A stretch of 64,000 nt of DNA, from assembly GCF_024648885.1 (NCBI RefSeq), contig NZ_JANBBF010000012.1:1-64000 (forward strand). The letters are read 5' to 3'. The DNA comes from Prauserella salsuginis (GTDB taxonomy: Bacteria; Actinomycetota; Actinomycetes; Mycobacteriales; Pseudonocardiaceae). The translations under genes and the position numbers were made by a program. Numbering within the stretch: position 1 is the stretch's first letter; every line of letters begins with the position of its first letter. The notes beneath the pieces are model-generated. The model was given only the letters and a program-made list of their open reading frames with translations. It did not search any database and was not told where the DNA came from. Of the stretch, positions 11,874 through 21,346 are shown in pieces.

Positions 11874-13154
11874 GTGGGGAAACTTCGATCGCGTATCACC
11901 TCGTGGGCCACGCGACTGTACCTGGCCCGAGCGCAGCGCAAGGGCGGCCTCGACCTGCAGAAGGTGTTGCCTGAAGCGGCCCTGATGCCGTTGCGGCGGA
12001 ACGGTCTCGATCCGGTGGGGGAGCTCGCCGAGGCGCGGGCGACGGAGCCGGTGCGGAAACTGCCGGTGCCGTTCGGCTTGAACGTATGGCTGGTCAGCGG
12101 GTACGACGAAGCGAAGGCCGTATTGGGCAACGGCAAGGCGTTCAGTAACGATTTCGGCACTCTGATGGCCGAGATCGGCATGGATCCGGATGACAATCCG
12201 GGGGGTCTGGGGTTCGTCGATCCGCCGGTGCACACCCGCCTGCGCAAGCTGTTGACGCCGGAGTTCACGATGCGCCGGTTGTCGCGGCTGCAGCCGGGCA
12301 TCGAGCGGATCGTCGGCGATCGGCTCGATGCCATGGAAAAGAAGGCGGCGGCGGGCGAGCCGGTGGATCTGGTCGAGGAGTTCGCGCTGCCGATCCCGTC
12401 TTTGGTGATCTGCGAGCTGCTCGGGGTGCCGTACGAGGACCGGGACGAGTTCCAGCACTTGGCGGTGGCGCGGTTCGACCTGTTCGCGGGTGCCGGTGCC
12501 GCGGTGGGGGCGATCTCGGAGTCGCTGGAGTATCTGCTGAAGGTCGTGCGCAAGGAGCGTGAGGACCCGGGTGACGGGCTCATCGGCATGATCATCCGCG
12601 AGCACGGCGACGACATCGATGATCGGGAGCTCGCCGGGTTGGCCGACGGCGTGTTGACGGGCGGGTTCGAGACGACCGCCAGCATGTTGTCGTTGGGTGC
12701 GCTCGTGATGCTGCGCGATCCGGAGACGTTCCGCCGGGTGCGTGAGGACGACGAGGCGGTGCGCCTCTTCGTGGAGGAGGCGTTGCGGTACCTGTCGGTG
12801 GTGCAGGTGGCATTCCCGCGGTTCGCGCGCGAAGACATCGAGGTCGGTGGGGTGACGATCGGCAAGGGCGACATGGTGGCCGTGTCGTTGTCGGGTGCCG
12901 ACCGGGACGATGTGCTGGGTGCCGACCTGGAGACGTTCGATGCCGAGCGGTCGCCGACGCAGCATGTGGCGTTCGGCTACGGCGCGCACCGGTGCGTGGG
13001 CGCAGAGCTGGCGCGGTTGGAGTTGCGCGCGGCGTATTCGGCGTTGGTGCGCCGGTTCCCGAACATGACGCTGGCGGCGGACCCCGCCGATTTGGAGTTC
13101 CGGCAGACGTCGATCGTGTACGGCGTAGAGAAGCTGCCGGTGCACGTCGACTGA
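11874..13154 (+). CDS. Cytochrome P450
   Basis: This is a 426-residue soluble bacterial P450 monooxygenase. It has an I-helix GGFETTAS oxygen-activation motif, ExxR as EEALRYL, and the heme loop FGYGAHRCVG with Cys374 as the iron ligand. There is no ferredoxin or reductase gene next to it, so electrons must come from elsewhere. The start is GTG 11874; no alternative is better. It is divergent from the LLM oxidoreductase. The substrate is unknown; there are no biosynthetic-cluster genes nearby. Confidence 0.92.
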   Translation: MGKLRSRITSWATRLYLARAQRKGGLDLQKVLPEAALMPLRRNGLDPVGELAEARATEPVRKLPVPFGLNVWLVSGYDEAKAVLGNGKAFSNDFGTLMAEIGMDPDDNPGGLGFVDPPVHTRLRKLLTPEFTMRRLSRLQPGIERIVGDRLDAMEKKAAAGEPVDLVEEFALPIPSLVICELLGVPYEDRDEFQHLAVARFDLFAGAGAAVGAISESLEYLLKVVRKEREDPGDGLIGMIIREHGDDIDDRELAGLADGVLTGGFETTASMLSLGALVMLRDPETFRRVREDDEAVRLFVEEALRYLSVVQVAFPRFAREDIEVGGVTIGKGDMVAVSLSGADRDDVLGADLETFDAERSPTQHVAFGYGAHRCVGAELARLELRAAYSALVRRFPNMTLAADPADLEFRQTSIVYGVEKLPVHVD

Positions 13155-13198
13155 CGGGCCGGTCGGCCGGTGGCCTGCGTTGGGTGCGGTTCGGCGAG

Positions 13199-13220
13199 CC
13201 TGGCCGGTCGACTGGCCAGG
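13199..13220. terminator. Near-perfect palindrome between convergent P450 and moaD-like genes
   Basis: CCTGGCC (13199-13205) and GGCCAGG (13214-13220) flank GGTCGACT. It is the clearest hairpin in the 168-base convergent gap and probably stops transcription from both sides. Confidence 0.5.
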
Positions 13221-13322
13221 CCGGCCTGTTCGGTGAGACCGGCGACCCGTTCCGGCGGGGTGGCTCGGTGGGCCGCCCCGCCGGCCATGTCGGCTATGGC
13301 GTGTCGGCGAGCTGCTGCCGGG

Positions 13323-13646
13323 TCAGCCGCCTGCCATCGCGCCGATGATCAACAGTGGTTCGGTGCCGCGGACGACCGGGTCGGGTAGTGGGGCGTCGTG
13401 TGGTTCGTGGGACAGGTCTTCTTCGCAGGCGAAGAACCGGACGAAGGCCCGGCGCCGCTGTGTGTCGTGGTGCCGGATCGTGCCTTTGAGTACCGGGTAG
13501 TGGGTTTCGAGGACGTCGAGCACGGCGCCGAGTGTCACGGTGCCCGGCACGTCGAGCGTCAGTTCGCCGTCGTCGATGTGGGCGAGTTTGCGCAGGTGTG
13601 TGGGCAGGTGCACGCGGATCGCGGTGCTGGTGGCGGAGTCGCTCAT
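13323..13646 (-). CDS. MoaD/ThiS-like small sulfur-carrier-type protein
   Basis: This is a 107-residue beta-grasp protein ending in Gly-Gly (AMAGG), the C-terminal tail that E1-like enzymes activate in MoaD, ThiS and their relatives. The middle has the family's [20 protein letters not shown] helix and a [12 protein letters not shown] strand. It overlaps the upstream Asp-box gene by four bases (ATGA), so the pair is co-translated. No molybdopterin or thiamine genes are nearby, which suggests a role tied to its partner rather than to cofactor synthesis. I recall this pair as recurrent in actinobacteria, but its function is unknown to me. Confidence 0.8.
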   Translation of the reverse strand: MSDSATSTAIRVHLPTHLRKLAHIDDGELTLDVPGTVTLGAVLDVLETHYPVLKGTIRHHDTQRRRAFVRFFACEEDLSHEPHDAPLPDPVVRGTEPLLIIGAMAGG

Positions 13647-14758
13647 GGCAGTGTCTGCACTTCCACGGACAGGACTGACGGCAGGTCGCGCACGATGGGC
13701 GCCCAGGTGTCGCCGGCGTCGGGGGAGGCGTACACCTGGCCGCCGGTGGTGCCGAAGTAGATGCCGCAGTCGTCGAGGCGGTCGACGGCCATGGCGTCAC
13801 GTAGGACGTTGACGTAGCAGTGCTGCTGGGGGAGACCGTCGGTGAGCGGTTCCCAGTCGCCGCCGCCGGTGCGGCTGCGGTACACGCGCAGTTTGCCGTC
13901 GACGGGGAAGTGCTGTTCGTCGCTGGTGATGGGCACGACGTAGACGGTGTCGGGGTCGTGGGCGTGGACGTCGATGGGGAAGCCGAAGTCGGTGGGCAGG
14001 CCGTCGCCGATGTCGTACCAGCTGGCGCCGTCGTCGTCGCTGCGCATGACGTCCCAGTGCTTCTGCATGTAGAGAGTGTCGGGCCGCCCGTGGTGGCGGG
14101 CGAGGTTGTGGACGCAGTGGCCGACCTCCGCCTCGGGTTGCGGGATCTGACCGGACTGCAGCCCGCGGTTCGCGGGTTGCCAGGTCTTGCCGCCGTCGGT
14201 GGTGCGGAACACGCCGGCGGCCGAGATCGCGACGTGGAGACGGTCGGCGTCGCGCGGGTCCTGGATGATCGTGTGGAGGCACATGCCGCCTGCGCCGGGT
14301 TGCCAGTCGGGGCCGGATTCGTGGCAGCGCAGGCCGCGCAGTTCGTGCCAGGTCTGCCCGCCGTCGACCGAACGGAAGAGAGCCGCGTCCTCGACGCCGG
14401 CGTACACGGTGTCCGGATCGGACAGTGACGGTTCGAGGTGCCAGGCGCGCGTGAACTCCCAGGGGCGTTGCGAGCCGTCGTACCACTGGTGGGTGCCGAC
14501 GTCGCCGTCGTAGGTGAACTCGTTGCCCACCGGCGTCCATGTCGAGCCGCCGTCGTCACTGCGTTGGATCTGCTGGCCGAACCAGCCGAGCGAGGCCGAC
14601 GCGTAGATGCGGTCGGTGTTCTGCGGCGAGCCTGCCAGGTGGTACATCTCCCAGCCCGCGAAGTGCGGGCCTTCGACGTGCCAGTCACGGCGCGTGCCGT
14701 CGGCGGTGAGGATGAAGGCGCCCTTACGGGTGCCTACGAGTACGCGTACGCCGGCCAT
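13643..14758 (-). CDS. Asp-box (BNR) repeat beta-propeller protein, sialidase-like
   Basis: This 371-residue protein carries five Asp-box motifs of the form SxDxGxTW ([40 protein letters not shown]), spaced as in six-bladed propellers of sialidase or VPS10 type. There is no signal peptide, so it should be cytoplasmic, unlike secreted sialidases. I see no sialidase FRIP motif. ATG 14758 has AAGGGGA upstream; the longer reading frame lacks a site. It is co-translated with the MoaD-like gene. It is often annotated as glycosyl hydrolase, but hydrolase activity is not supported by visible catalytic residues. Confidence 0.8.
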   Translation of the reverse strand: MAGVRVLVGTRKGAFILTADGTRRDWHVEGPHFAGWEMYHLAGSPQNTDRIYASASLGWFGQQIQRSDDGGSTWTPVGNEFTYDGDVGTHQWYDGSQRPWEFTRAWHLEPSLSDPDTVYAGVEDAALFRSVDGGQTWHELRGLRCHESGPDWQPGAGGMCLHTIIQDPRDADRLHVAISAAGVFRTTDGGKTWQPANRGLQSGQIPQPEAEVGHCVHNLARHHGRPDTLYMQKHWDVMRSDDDGASWYDIGDGLPTDFGFPIDVHAHDPDTVYVVPITSDEQHFPVDGKLRVYRSRTGGGDWEPLTDGLPQQHCYVNVLRDAMAVDRLDDCGIYFGTTGGQVYASPDAGDTWAPIVRDLPSVLSVEVQTLP

Positions 14759-14931
14759 GTTGAGTCCCCTTCTCAAGTCGTGGTGTGGGAACTGTAACCG
14801 GCGTCACTTGTCAAAAACAAGCGTGCATCTGTGAAGCAAGATCATCGTCCGATGTCGGACGAGTGTCGTCGTGGACGAGCACGGTGTGAGTTAGCCCGGT
14901 GTGAACTGGTCCGGTGTCGGACGCGCAGCTG

Positions 14932-15252
14932 TCAGTTCCCTCGCCGGCCGTCACCTGCGGAGCGGTCGGAATGCCCCAGGTCGCGGGTGGGGTCGACGAT
15001 GTCGCGGACCATACGCTTGAGGACCGACAATTCCGGGAAACCGCCGTCGACCCGGCGGGACCACAGCGTCCGGCCGTCCAGGCGGACGTCGAACACGCCT
15101 CCGGTTCCCGGAACGAGCGCGACCTCGGCAAGCGATGTTCCGAAGGTGGCCAGGAGTTCTTGGGCGGTCCATCCGGCGCGCATCACCCAGCGGCACCGGG
15201 TGCAGTATTCGATCTCGAGGCGCGGCGAACGCGCGTTGGCGGAGTTGGTCAC
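14932..15252 (-). CDS. SelT/SelW/SelH-type (Rdx family) redox protein
   Basis: This 106-residue thioredoxin-like protein has the N-terminal Cys17-Thr-Arg-Cys20 redox motif in EYCTRCRW, followed by AQELLATF, the GTGGVFDVRLDG strand-loop, LWSRRVDGGFPE and the terminal RDIVDPTRDLGHSD. These match the selenoprotein W-like family in its cysteine form. Its role is thought to be thiol redox, with no known partner. It precedes the propeller gene on the same strand but is separated by 173 bases. Confidence 0.88.
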   Translation of the reverse strand: MTNSANARSPRLEIEYCTRCRWVMRAGWTAQELLATFGTSLAEVALVPGTGGVFDVRLDGRTLWSRRVDGGFPELSVLKRMVRDIVDPTRDLGHSDRSAGDGRRGN

Positions 15253-15325
15253 GCAGATCAGTATCTCCGCTGCATCGCGGTCGGAACGGGTGGATATAGT
15301 GCAGCCTGCGCCGGTATCGGCGCAG

Positions 15326-15399
15326 GGGCCGGTAGCTCAGTTGGTTAGAGCAGAGGACTCATAATCCTTTGGCCGTCGGTTCAAGTCCGACCCGGCCCA
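15326..15399 (+). tRNA. tRNA with CAU anticodon (Ile2 or elongator Met)
   Basis: It folds fully: acceptor stem GGGCCGG/CCGGCCC, D-arm GCTC/GAGC with AGTTGGTTA loop, anticodon stem with loop CTCATAA (anticodon CAT at 15360-15362), and T-arm GTCGG/CCGAC with TTCAAGT loop. The discriminator is A and no CCA is encoded. A CAU anticodon may belong to elongator methionine or to isoleucine-2 with lysidine; the arm sequences look closer to Ile2 tRNAs as I remember them. The integrase gene begins 84 bases downstream, so this tRNA is the likely attachment site. Confidence 0.93.
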
Positions 15400-15482
15400 C
15401 CCTTCTGACCTGCATGTTCAATCGTTCGCCCATCCGGGTTTCGACCCTTGGGTGCGGGTTTGGGTGCGAGTAGTCTCCGGGC

Positions 15483-16772
15483 ATGGCTCGCACCCGTTCC
15501 GGAGGTCGCCAGCGCGGTCGCATTGAGCAGCGCGGCGACAGTCTTCGCGTTGTCGTGTTCGCCGGGACCGATCCGGTGACGGGTCGTCGGACGTATCTGC
15601 GCGAGAAGATCAACGGCACGGACGATGCGGCGTGGCGGAAGGCCGAGAACATGCTGACGCAGTTGCGGGCCAAGGTGCTCAAGCAGCGATCGACGGCGTC
15701 GACGGTGACGTTCGGCTATGCGGTGGATGAGTGGCTGCGTACCGCCGACATCGAACAGAGCACCCGGGACAGCTATGTCGGATACATCGACCGCGTGATC
15801 AAGCCCGTGCTCGGCGACATCGCGGTGAGCAAGCTTGGTGCGCGCCAGCTGGAGAATCTCTACGCCGATCTGCGCCGCTGCCGGATGCGCTGCGATGGGA
15901 AGCCGTTCGTCGAGAAGCACAAGGCGAAGGACGAGCACGACTGTGCAGTGGCGGAGTGCGTCGTGCACCGGTGCAAGCCGATGGCGGCCTCGACCGTGCG
16001 GCAGATCCACTCGATCGTCAGCAGTGCGCTGAATGCGGCGGTGCGGTGGGAGTGGATCGAGAGCAATCCGGCCAAGAATGCCCAGCGGCCGAAACTGCGC
16101 CCGCCGGATCCCCAGCCTCCGACGCCGGCTGACGCGGCTCGATTGGTGGAGGCCGCGTTCGAGCTGGGCGATGATTGGGGGACGCTCGTGTGGCTGGTGA
16201 TGACCACGGGCATGCGTCGGGCGGAGGTTGCCGGGTTGCGCTGGTCGCGAGTCGACCTGGATGCCGAGATCATCGAGATCCGGCACACCTATGTGCAGAG
16301 CAAGGGCCGGGGGCTGGAGAAGGACACGAAGACGCACCAGATGCGCCGCGTCGCTCTCGACTCCGAGACGGTCACGCTGTTGCGCGCGCACAAGGAGAAC
16401 TGCCGCGCGGAGCTCGCCGAGCTTGGTGTGGAACTCGATGAGGACATGTTCGTGTTCATGGGGGCGCGTAGTGCCGATGCGACCACGCCGTATCCACCGG
16501 ATGCGATCTCCCGTCGGTACAAGCGCATGGCGGCACGCCTGAAGCCGCCGGTCAATACCCACATCCACGCGCTGCGGCACTTCTCCGCGACCGAACTGTT
16601 GTCGGCGGGCGTCGATCTCCGCACGGTCGCCGGCCGCCTGGGTCACGGCGGGGGAGGAGCGACCACGCTCCGGGTTTACGCGGCGTGGGTGGCGGCGAGT
16701 GACCGGAAAGCAGCCGAGATCCTGGGTTCTCGACTGCCGAAACGGCCGCCGAAGGGCAGTGCCGAGGAGTGA
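15483..16772 (+). CDS. int: Tyrosine site-specific integrase
   Basis: This 429-residue phage-type integrase inserts and excises the element at the tRNA. An N-terminal arm-binding segment (about 1-60) precedes a SAM-like core-binding domain (about 75-195, with a Cys/His-bearing insert near 135-165) and the catalytic domain, with Arg245 (TGMRRAEV), His362-x-x-Arg365 (HALRH), His388 and nucleophile Tyr399 (LRVYAAW). All catalytic residues are present, so it may be active. It reads away from the tRNA. The usual excisionase and replication genes do not follow it directly; a broken recombinase does. Confidence 0.95.
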   Translation: MARTRSGGRQRGRIEQRGDSLRVVVFAGTDPVTGRRTYLREKINGTDDAAWRKAENMLTQLRAKVLKQRSTASTVTFGYAVDEWLRTADIEQSTRDSYVGYIDRVIKPVLGDIAVSKLGARQLENLYADLRRCRMRCDGKPFVEKHKAKDEHDCAVAECVVHRCKPMAASTVRQIHSIVSSALNAAVRWEWIESNPAKNAQRPKLRPPDPQPPTPADAARLVEAAFELGDDWGTLVWLVMTTGMRRAEVAGLRWSRVDLDAEIIEIRHTYVQSKGRGLEKDTKTHQMRRVALDSETVTLLRAHKENCRAELAELGVELDEDMFVFMGARSADATTPYPPDAISRRYKRMAARLKPPVNTHIHALRHFSATELLSAGVDLRTVAGRLGHGGGGATTLRVYAAWVAASDRKAAEILGSRLPKRPPKGSAEE

Positions 16773-16989
16773 CCGGATCCGTCGGCGGCCGTGGAGTGTA
16801 TTCCTACCCCGAAGGTGAGGTCGCGCTTGAGTCAGGTGGGGAAGGATTCAGCGGAAGTGCGGACTCTGGCCGCACGCCGCCGGCTGCCGACCGGGCTCTC
16901 GGCGTCATGGCGCCGCGACGGCGCCGCGGTCGGGTGCGGCGGGCGTGCTGGGGACTGCTCGTGGTGGGTGGCGCCTTCGCCGAGCGTGG

Positions 16990-17831
16990 CGACGACGGTC
17001 ACCGGAGATTGCTGACCCGGTTCGCCACCTGGCACGTCTCACGTCGCCTACGTGAGAACCAGCCGGTGACCTCCTACCGGAAGAACAACGCGCGCACCAT
17101 GTTGCGCGACGCCGAGCGGTTCCTGGCCTACCTCGCCGACCGAGGCCGCCGGATCGACGAGTGCACCCAAAACGACCTCGACACATGGACCGCCAGCGCA
17201 GAGAACCGACAGGTCGACAGCCTGCGCCCCTTCTTGAAAATGGTGCCGACGGCAACGCGAGCTTCCACCCCTGCAGCTGCCGCGATCAGTACCGACTCGA
17301 GCCGCGCCGCTGGGACAGCACGAGCGCGTCGCGTACGTCCGTCGCATCTTCACCGACGACACCATTCCGGTCGCAGATCAGGTACTCGCACTGCTGATCC
17401 TGCTCTATGCCCAGCCGCTCATTCGCATTGCCGGACTCACCATCGACGACGTGATCCGGGACGAAAACCAGGTACTCCGGCGCCGGGGAGGCCCGCCGAC
17501 GCCAGTGCCTGAACCGTTCGCTGGGATGCTGACCAACTACCTCGACAACCGGCTGAATCTCAACAGCGCCGCGAACGCACGCAACCGCAGTCTGTTCCCC
17601 GGACGCCGTGCAGGACAGCACCTGACCACCACCTCGCTCCGGCTCCGGCTTCGTAACCTCGGACTGTCCAATCTCGACGGACGCGCTGCTGCGATCCGGC
17701 ATCTTCTGCAGCAAGCTCCGGCACCCGTCGTCGCTGACATGCTCGGCTACAGCACGACCACCGCCACTCGGATTGCGTTCGAAACAGGCACCACCTGGCA
17801 GCGCTACGCGGCCGACAAGAACGGTCGCTGA
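16990..17831 (+). pseudogene. Frameshifted XerD-like recombinase
   Basis: Two frames together encode an actinobacterial recombinase-like protein. The first gives LLTRFATWHVSRRLREN...RFLAYLADRGRRIDECTQNDLDTW up to FLK. After the A-run 17237-17240 the second frame continues WCRRQRELPPLQLPR...QHERVAYVRRIF...LFPGRRAGQHL...LLQQAPAPVVADMLGYS...WQRYAA. Removing one A from AAAA restores a single frame. The start is unclear and upstream sequence is also out of frame. The family lacks an obvious catalytic tyrosine set and often occurs with transposons. It lies directly after int. Confidence 0.7.
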
Positions 17832-17915
17832 GGTGGTCGTCCTTACTCGTCACCCAGCGGATGTTGTCTATGCGAAGGTCGGCTTGGGACCACGTCGACC
17901 CCGGCGCCAGGTGAG

Positions 17916-19112
17916 TCAGGTTCGACCTTTGCTCCGCTGAATCAGACAGACCGTCGCAGCGGCAGCCGAGAGGGCCGCGACGATCGCGACCGGCAGCCAG
18001 GAGGCTCCGCTGATGAGCGTCCCGGCGACGGCGGTGCCGGCCGAGCCGGCGGCGATCTTCAGCGCGCCGACCCAGATAAAGACCTGTCCTCGCGTCTCGA
18101 GCGGGGCGTACTCGCTGCGGGCGGCGAGTGTCGCAGCGAAGAACAGGGAGTTCGCGATCCCGGCCGCGCCGAACGCAAGGAGGGCCGTGGTGAAGTTCGG
18201 CGTCGCGATCACGAGCAGCAGTGCTGCAGCGACGACGGCTGCGAGGACACTGGTGAGCTTGTCGGAATCCCCGCGCAGCGGCCATGCCATGAGGACTGCC
18301 GATCCCGTCAGGCTCCCGACTCCGTAGCCGGCGACGAGCGTTCCGGCCAAGGCTGCATCGCCCAAGGACGGGGCCACTGCCACGGCGTAGATGGGCAACA
18401 CCGCGACGGAGAAGGCGACGATGACGGTCAGGCCCAGGGTGCGCCGAAGCGGACCGAAACGCCAGATGCTGCCCAGCGTGTGGGCCGGGGACGGGACCGT
18501 GCCGGGGTCGTGGAGTGGTGACTGCCGCGGGAGGGCGAGGACGGCCCCGGCCCCGGCGATCGCTGCCGTCGCGAGGGCCAGGGTCGCGACGAGTGGGCTG
18601 GAGGTTGCAGCGATCCAGGCGACCGCAGCCGGCCCCAGGGTCCCGCTGATGCCGTAGCTTGCGACGTCCCAGCTCTGCGCGCGCCGTTGGCTCTTTTGGG
18701 AGCGTCCGACGATGGATGGCAGGCGGCTGCTGACTCCGCCGGTGAGCATCGGGCCGAACATGCCGGAGAGGATCAGCAGCAGCGCGGGGACCACGGCCCA
18801 GGTGACCGGCAGCATGAGGCCGGCGACGCCGAGGAACGTCCCGTGGATGAGAGCGGAGGCGGCGATGATCTTCCGTCCGTCGCGGGCGGTGTCGAGGCGA
18901 CGAGCGATGAACGGGCCGAGGAGGTGTGGGGCGGTGATTGACGCTCCGAGCAGGCCAGAGGCCCAGTCGGGCTGGCCGGAAGCGTGGGCGAGCAGGACGA
19001 TCGCAACGACCGCGCCGCCGTCGGCGGAGCGCACGAGGGTCGCCGCGACGACGTACCGTGCCAGGCGGCCGGAAGCTCCGGAGGCTGCCGCCCCGGACTC
19101 GTGCTCATCCAA
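17916..19112 (-). CDS. MFS transporter
   Basis: This is a major-facilitator membrane protein of about 398 residues with roughly twelve hydrophobic helices, starting in LARYVVAATLVRSADGGAVVAIVLLA. Conserved loops include GPFIARRLDTARDGRK after the second helix region. The likely start is TTG 19112, overlapping the stop of the DapA-like gene by eight bases; the longer reading frame upstream is antisense to that gene. As last gene of a five-gene operon with amino-acid enzymes it probably exports or imports an amino acid or keto acid; substrate unknown. Confidence 0.82.
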   Translation of the reverse strand: MDEHESGAAASGASGRLARYVVAATLVRSADGGAVVAIVLLAHASGQPDWASGLLGASITAPHLLGPFIARRLDTARDGRKIIAASALIHGTFLGVAGLMLPVTWAVVPALLLILSGMFGPMLTGGVSSRLPSIVGRSQKSQRRAQSWDVASYGISGTLGPAAVAWIAATSSPLVATLALATAAIAGAGAVLALPRQSPLHDPGTVPSPAHTLGSIWRFGPLRRTLGLTVIVAFSVAVLPIYAVAVAPSLGDAALAGTLVAGYGVGSLTGSAVLMAWPLRGDSDKLTSVLAAVVAAALLLVIATPNFTTALLAFGAAGIANSLFFAATLAARSEYAPLETRGQVFIWVGALKIAAGSAGTAVAGTLISGASWLPVAIVAALSAAAATVCLIQRSKGRT

Positions 19113-20007
19113 GGCCGAGCAGATTGACCACGGCAGCGACCTGTTCGCGCTGCTGGTGGGAGAGTCCCTGGATGGGCAGGGGGAGGCTCGGTCGTCTTGC
19201 CAGACCGAGCTGCTCGGCGATCGCTGCGACGACGCGCAGACTGCCGCCGAACTGCGCGAACAGATCCCACAGTGGCGCGAGTCGCTGGGACTCCGCGACG
19301 GCGTCGGCCGCCCGGCCCGCTTGTGCGGCGCGGGTGATCGCCATCGCCGGTGCTGGCAGAGTCCCTCCGATGACCGAGTACCAGGCCTCGCAGCCAGCGT
19401 TGAGCCCGGTCGCGGCGGAGGCGTCGCCGGAGACGCCGATGGTGACGTGCTCCGGGATGACGGCTCGGATTGCCGCGACGTGCTGCCGAGCGGCCTCGGG
19501 ATCATTGGGGACGCCGGGGATCTTGATTGAGGCGATGCCGGGAAGCTCAGCGATGCGGCCGTAGAGCTCGTTGCTGAACTCGAAGTGCGTGGTGCCAGGA
19601 TTGTCGTAGACGATGACCGGCAGGTCGGTCGCGGCGGTGACGGCGCGGAAGAGTTCGAAGACGTCGTCGTGGGTCAGGGGCTGGTAGGTCATCGGGGCCA
19701 GTAGCAGCCCGGCAGCGCCTGCCGCCTGGGCGGCCTCGGCGTTGGTGAGGACATGTGATGTGCGCAGTGCACCCACTCCGACGTGCACCGGGGTGTCGTC
19801 GGCGTGCTCGACCGCGAGTCGGGCGACGCGAGCGCGCTCCTTGGTCGTGAGATAGGCGTACGAGCCGGTCGAGCCGAGTGCGGTGATCGAGTCCACTCCG
19901 GTAGCAGCCAGGCGCTCGATGAGGCGGGCGAAGGCGCGGGCGTCGACCGTGTCGTCGTGTAGCGGGGTCAGGGGGAAGGCGGAGAGTCCGGTGAAGATGC
20001 TGGTCAT
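19105..20007 (-). CDS. DapA-type (dihydrodipicolinate synthase / N-acetylneuraminate lyase family) aldolase
   Basis: This 300-residue class I aldolase fold has the substrate-carboxylate motif GSTGS at 45-49, the catalytic tyrosine Tyr134 in VIVYDNPGTT and the Schiff-base lysine Lys162 in SIKIPGVP. Members cleave or join 2-keto acids, or hydrate and deaminate them. It differs from housekeeping DapA, and its neighbours are a transsulfuration-type PLP enzyme and an MFS transporter, so a catabolic keto-acid lyase role is more likely than lysine synthesis. It is part of the 22.7-17.9 kb operon and overlaps the transporter gene. Confidence 0.88.
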   Translation of the reverse strand: MTSIFTGLSAFPLTPLHDDTVDARAFARLIERLAATGVDSITALGSTGSYAYLTTKERARVARLAVEHADDTPVHVGVGALRTSHVLTNAEAAQAAGAAGLLLAPMTYQPLTHDDVFELFRAVTAATDLPVIVYDNPGTTHFEFSNELYGRIAELPGIASIKIPGVPNDPEAARQHVAAIRAVIPEHVTIGVSGDASAATGLNAGCEAWYSVIGGTLPAPAMAITRAAQAGRAADAVAESQRLAPLWDLFAQFGGSLRVVAAIAEQLGLARRPSLPLPIQGLSHQQREQVAAVVNLLGLG

Positions 20008-20059
20008 GGATGCTCCTTCGTGCGGACGGCCGACGGTTACTTGATACCGCGTGGTCCGG

Positions 20060-21346
20060 TCATGTGCGGGGGCCGTAAACGGTGGTGAGGGCGGCGTCGA
20101 GGTCGGCGATGAGGTCCTTGGCGGATTCCAGGCCGACGGCGAGACGGATCAGTCCATGGTCGCCGAACGGCTCTCGGAAGCCGGCGGCGCGCTCTGGGGG
20201 GTAATGCTCGTATGCGATGAGGGTCTCGTCGTGGCCGAGTGAGACCGCCGAGGTGATCAAGCGCAGGTCGTCGATGAACTGGACCCTGTCCTGGTGGCTT
20301 CCGGCGATGGCGAAGGACACGATTCCGCCGTAGCCGCCGGTCAGCTGCACCGATGCCGACGCATGATGGGGATCGCCTGCGAGCCCCGGGTAGGCGACGA
20401 GATCGATGCGGGGGTCGGAGGCGAGGAACTCAGCGATGGCCTGCGCGTTCTCGCAGTGTCGCTGCAGGCGCAGAGGCAGCGTCAGTGATCCCCGCATGAT
20501 CAGCCAGGCGTTGAACGGCGCGATCGCCCCGCCGACGTGGTGGAGTGCGCCGAATTTGATCTGGTCGACGAGATCACGGTCGCCGATGGCCACTCCGCCC
20601 ATCGCGTCACCGTGTCCGTTGATGTATTTGGTGAGCGAGTGCATGACCAGGTCGGCCCCGTGATCGAGGGGGCGCATCAGCGGAGGCGGGGTGAAGGTCG
20701 AGTCCACGGTGAGCAGAGCTCCGGCGCCGTGCGCGATTCGGGCCAGGGCTGCGACGTCGGCGACCTTGGGATCAGGGTTACAGATGACCTCGGTGTGGAT
20801 CAGTTTCGTGCTCGGCCGGATCACTGCTCGGACGGCGTCGAGGTCGGTGATGTCGACGAGGTCGACCTGGACGCCCATCTTCTTCGGCAACAGGGAGGTG
20901 AGCAGGTCAAAGGTTCCCATGTAGACGATGTCGGAGACGATGACGTGGTCTCCGGGGGCCAGGATTGTGAAGAACGCGCCGTGCAGCGCTGCCATCCCCG
21001 TCGTGAACACTGCGGCGGCCTCGCCGCGCTCGGCATGAGCGAGCTTGTCCTGCAGACCGAGCTGATTCACCCCCGACTCCCGGGTGTAGACCAGAAGATC
21101 GGGATCGTCCTCGGCCAGAGCAGTCGGATCCGCGGGAAGGCGATAGGAGTTCGCCATCGCGATCGGGGTGCGAATCGCGCCGGTCGTCTCATCGGGCCGG
21201 TTGCCGCCGTGGACGGCCCATGTGTCCCCAGTCAACGTCGCATGGTCATGTCTGTCAGGGCGAGGGACGTCCACAAAAGACTCTTCGGTACTCATGAAAG
21301 GTGTGTTCCCGGCGTTCGTTCGGACGTTGTCATGTCGGCTGCTCAT
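20060..21346 (-). CDS. PLP-dependent transsulfuration-family enzyme (cystathionine gamma-lyase/synthase-like)
   Basis: This fold-type I PLP enzyme of about 428 residues belongs to the Cys/Met metabolism family. It shows TGMAALHG (cofactor phosphate loop), LLTVDSTFTPPPLMRP (Asp holding the pyridine nitrogen) and SLTKYINGHGDAMGG with the Schiff-base lysine. These enzymes do gamma-elimination or replacement on homoserine, cystathionine or methionine type substrates. The ATG at 21346 overlaps the previous stop (ATGA), suggesting coupling; ATG 21295 is an alternative start giving a more usual length. The exact reaction is not readable. Confidence 0.88.
   Translation of the reverse strand: MSSRHDNVRTNAGNTPFMSTEESFVDVPRPDRHDHATLTGDTWAVHGGNRPDETTGAIRTPIAMANSYRLPADPTALAEDDPDLLVYTRESGVNQLGLQDKLAHAERGEAAAVFTTGMAALHGAFFTILAPGDHVIVSDIVYMGTFDLLTSLLPKKMGVQVDLVDITDLDAVRAVIRPSTKLIHTEVICNPDPKVADVAALARIAHGAGALLTVDSTFTPPPLMRPLDHGADLVMHSLTKYINGHGDAMGGVAIGDRDLVDQIKFGALHHVGGAIAPFNAWLIMRGSLTLPLRLQRHCENAQAIAEFLASDPRIDLVAYPGLAGDPHHASASVQLTGGYGGIVSFAIAGSHQDRVQFIDDLRLITSAVSLGHDETLIAYEHYPPERAAGFREPFGDHGLIRLAVGLESAKDLIADLDAALTTVYGPRT

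Noticed and set aside
11829-13145. 438-codon frame antisense to the P450
   Set aside because: Arg/His/Gln-rich shadow; the plus strand has all P450 motifs.
13643-14758. Secreted sialidase
   Set aside because: There is no signal peptide and no visible sialidase active-site arginine motif; only the Asp-box propeller repeats are supported.
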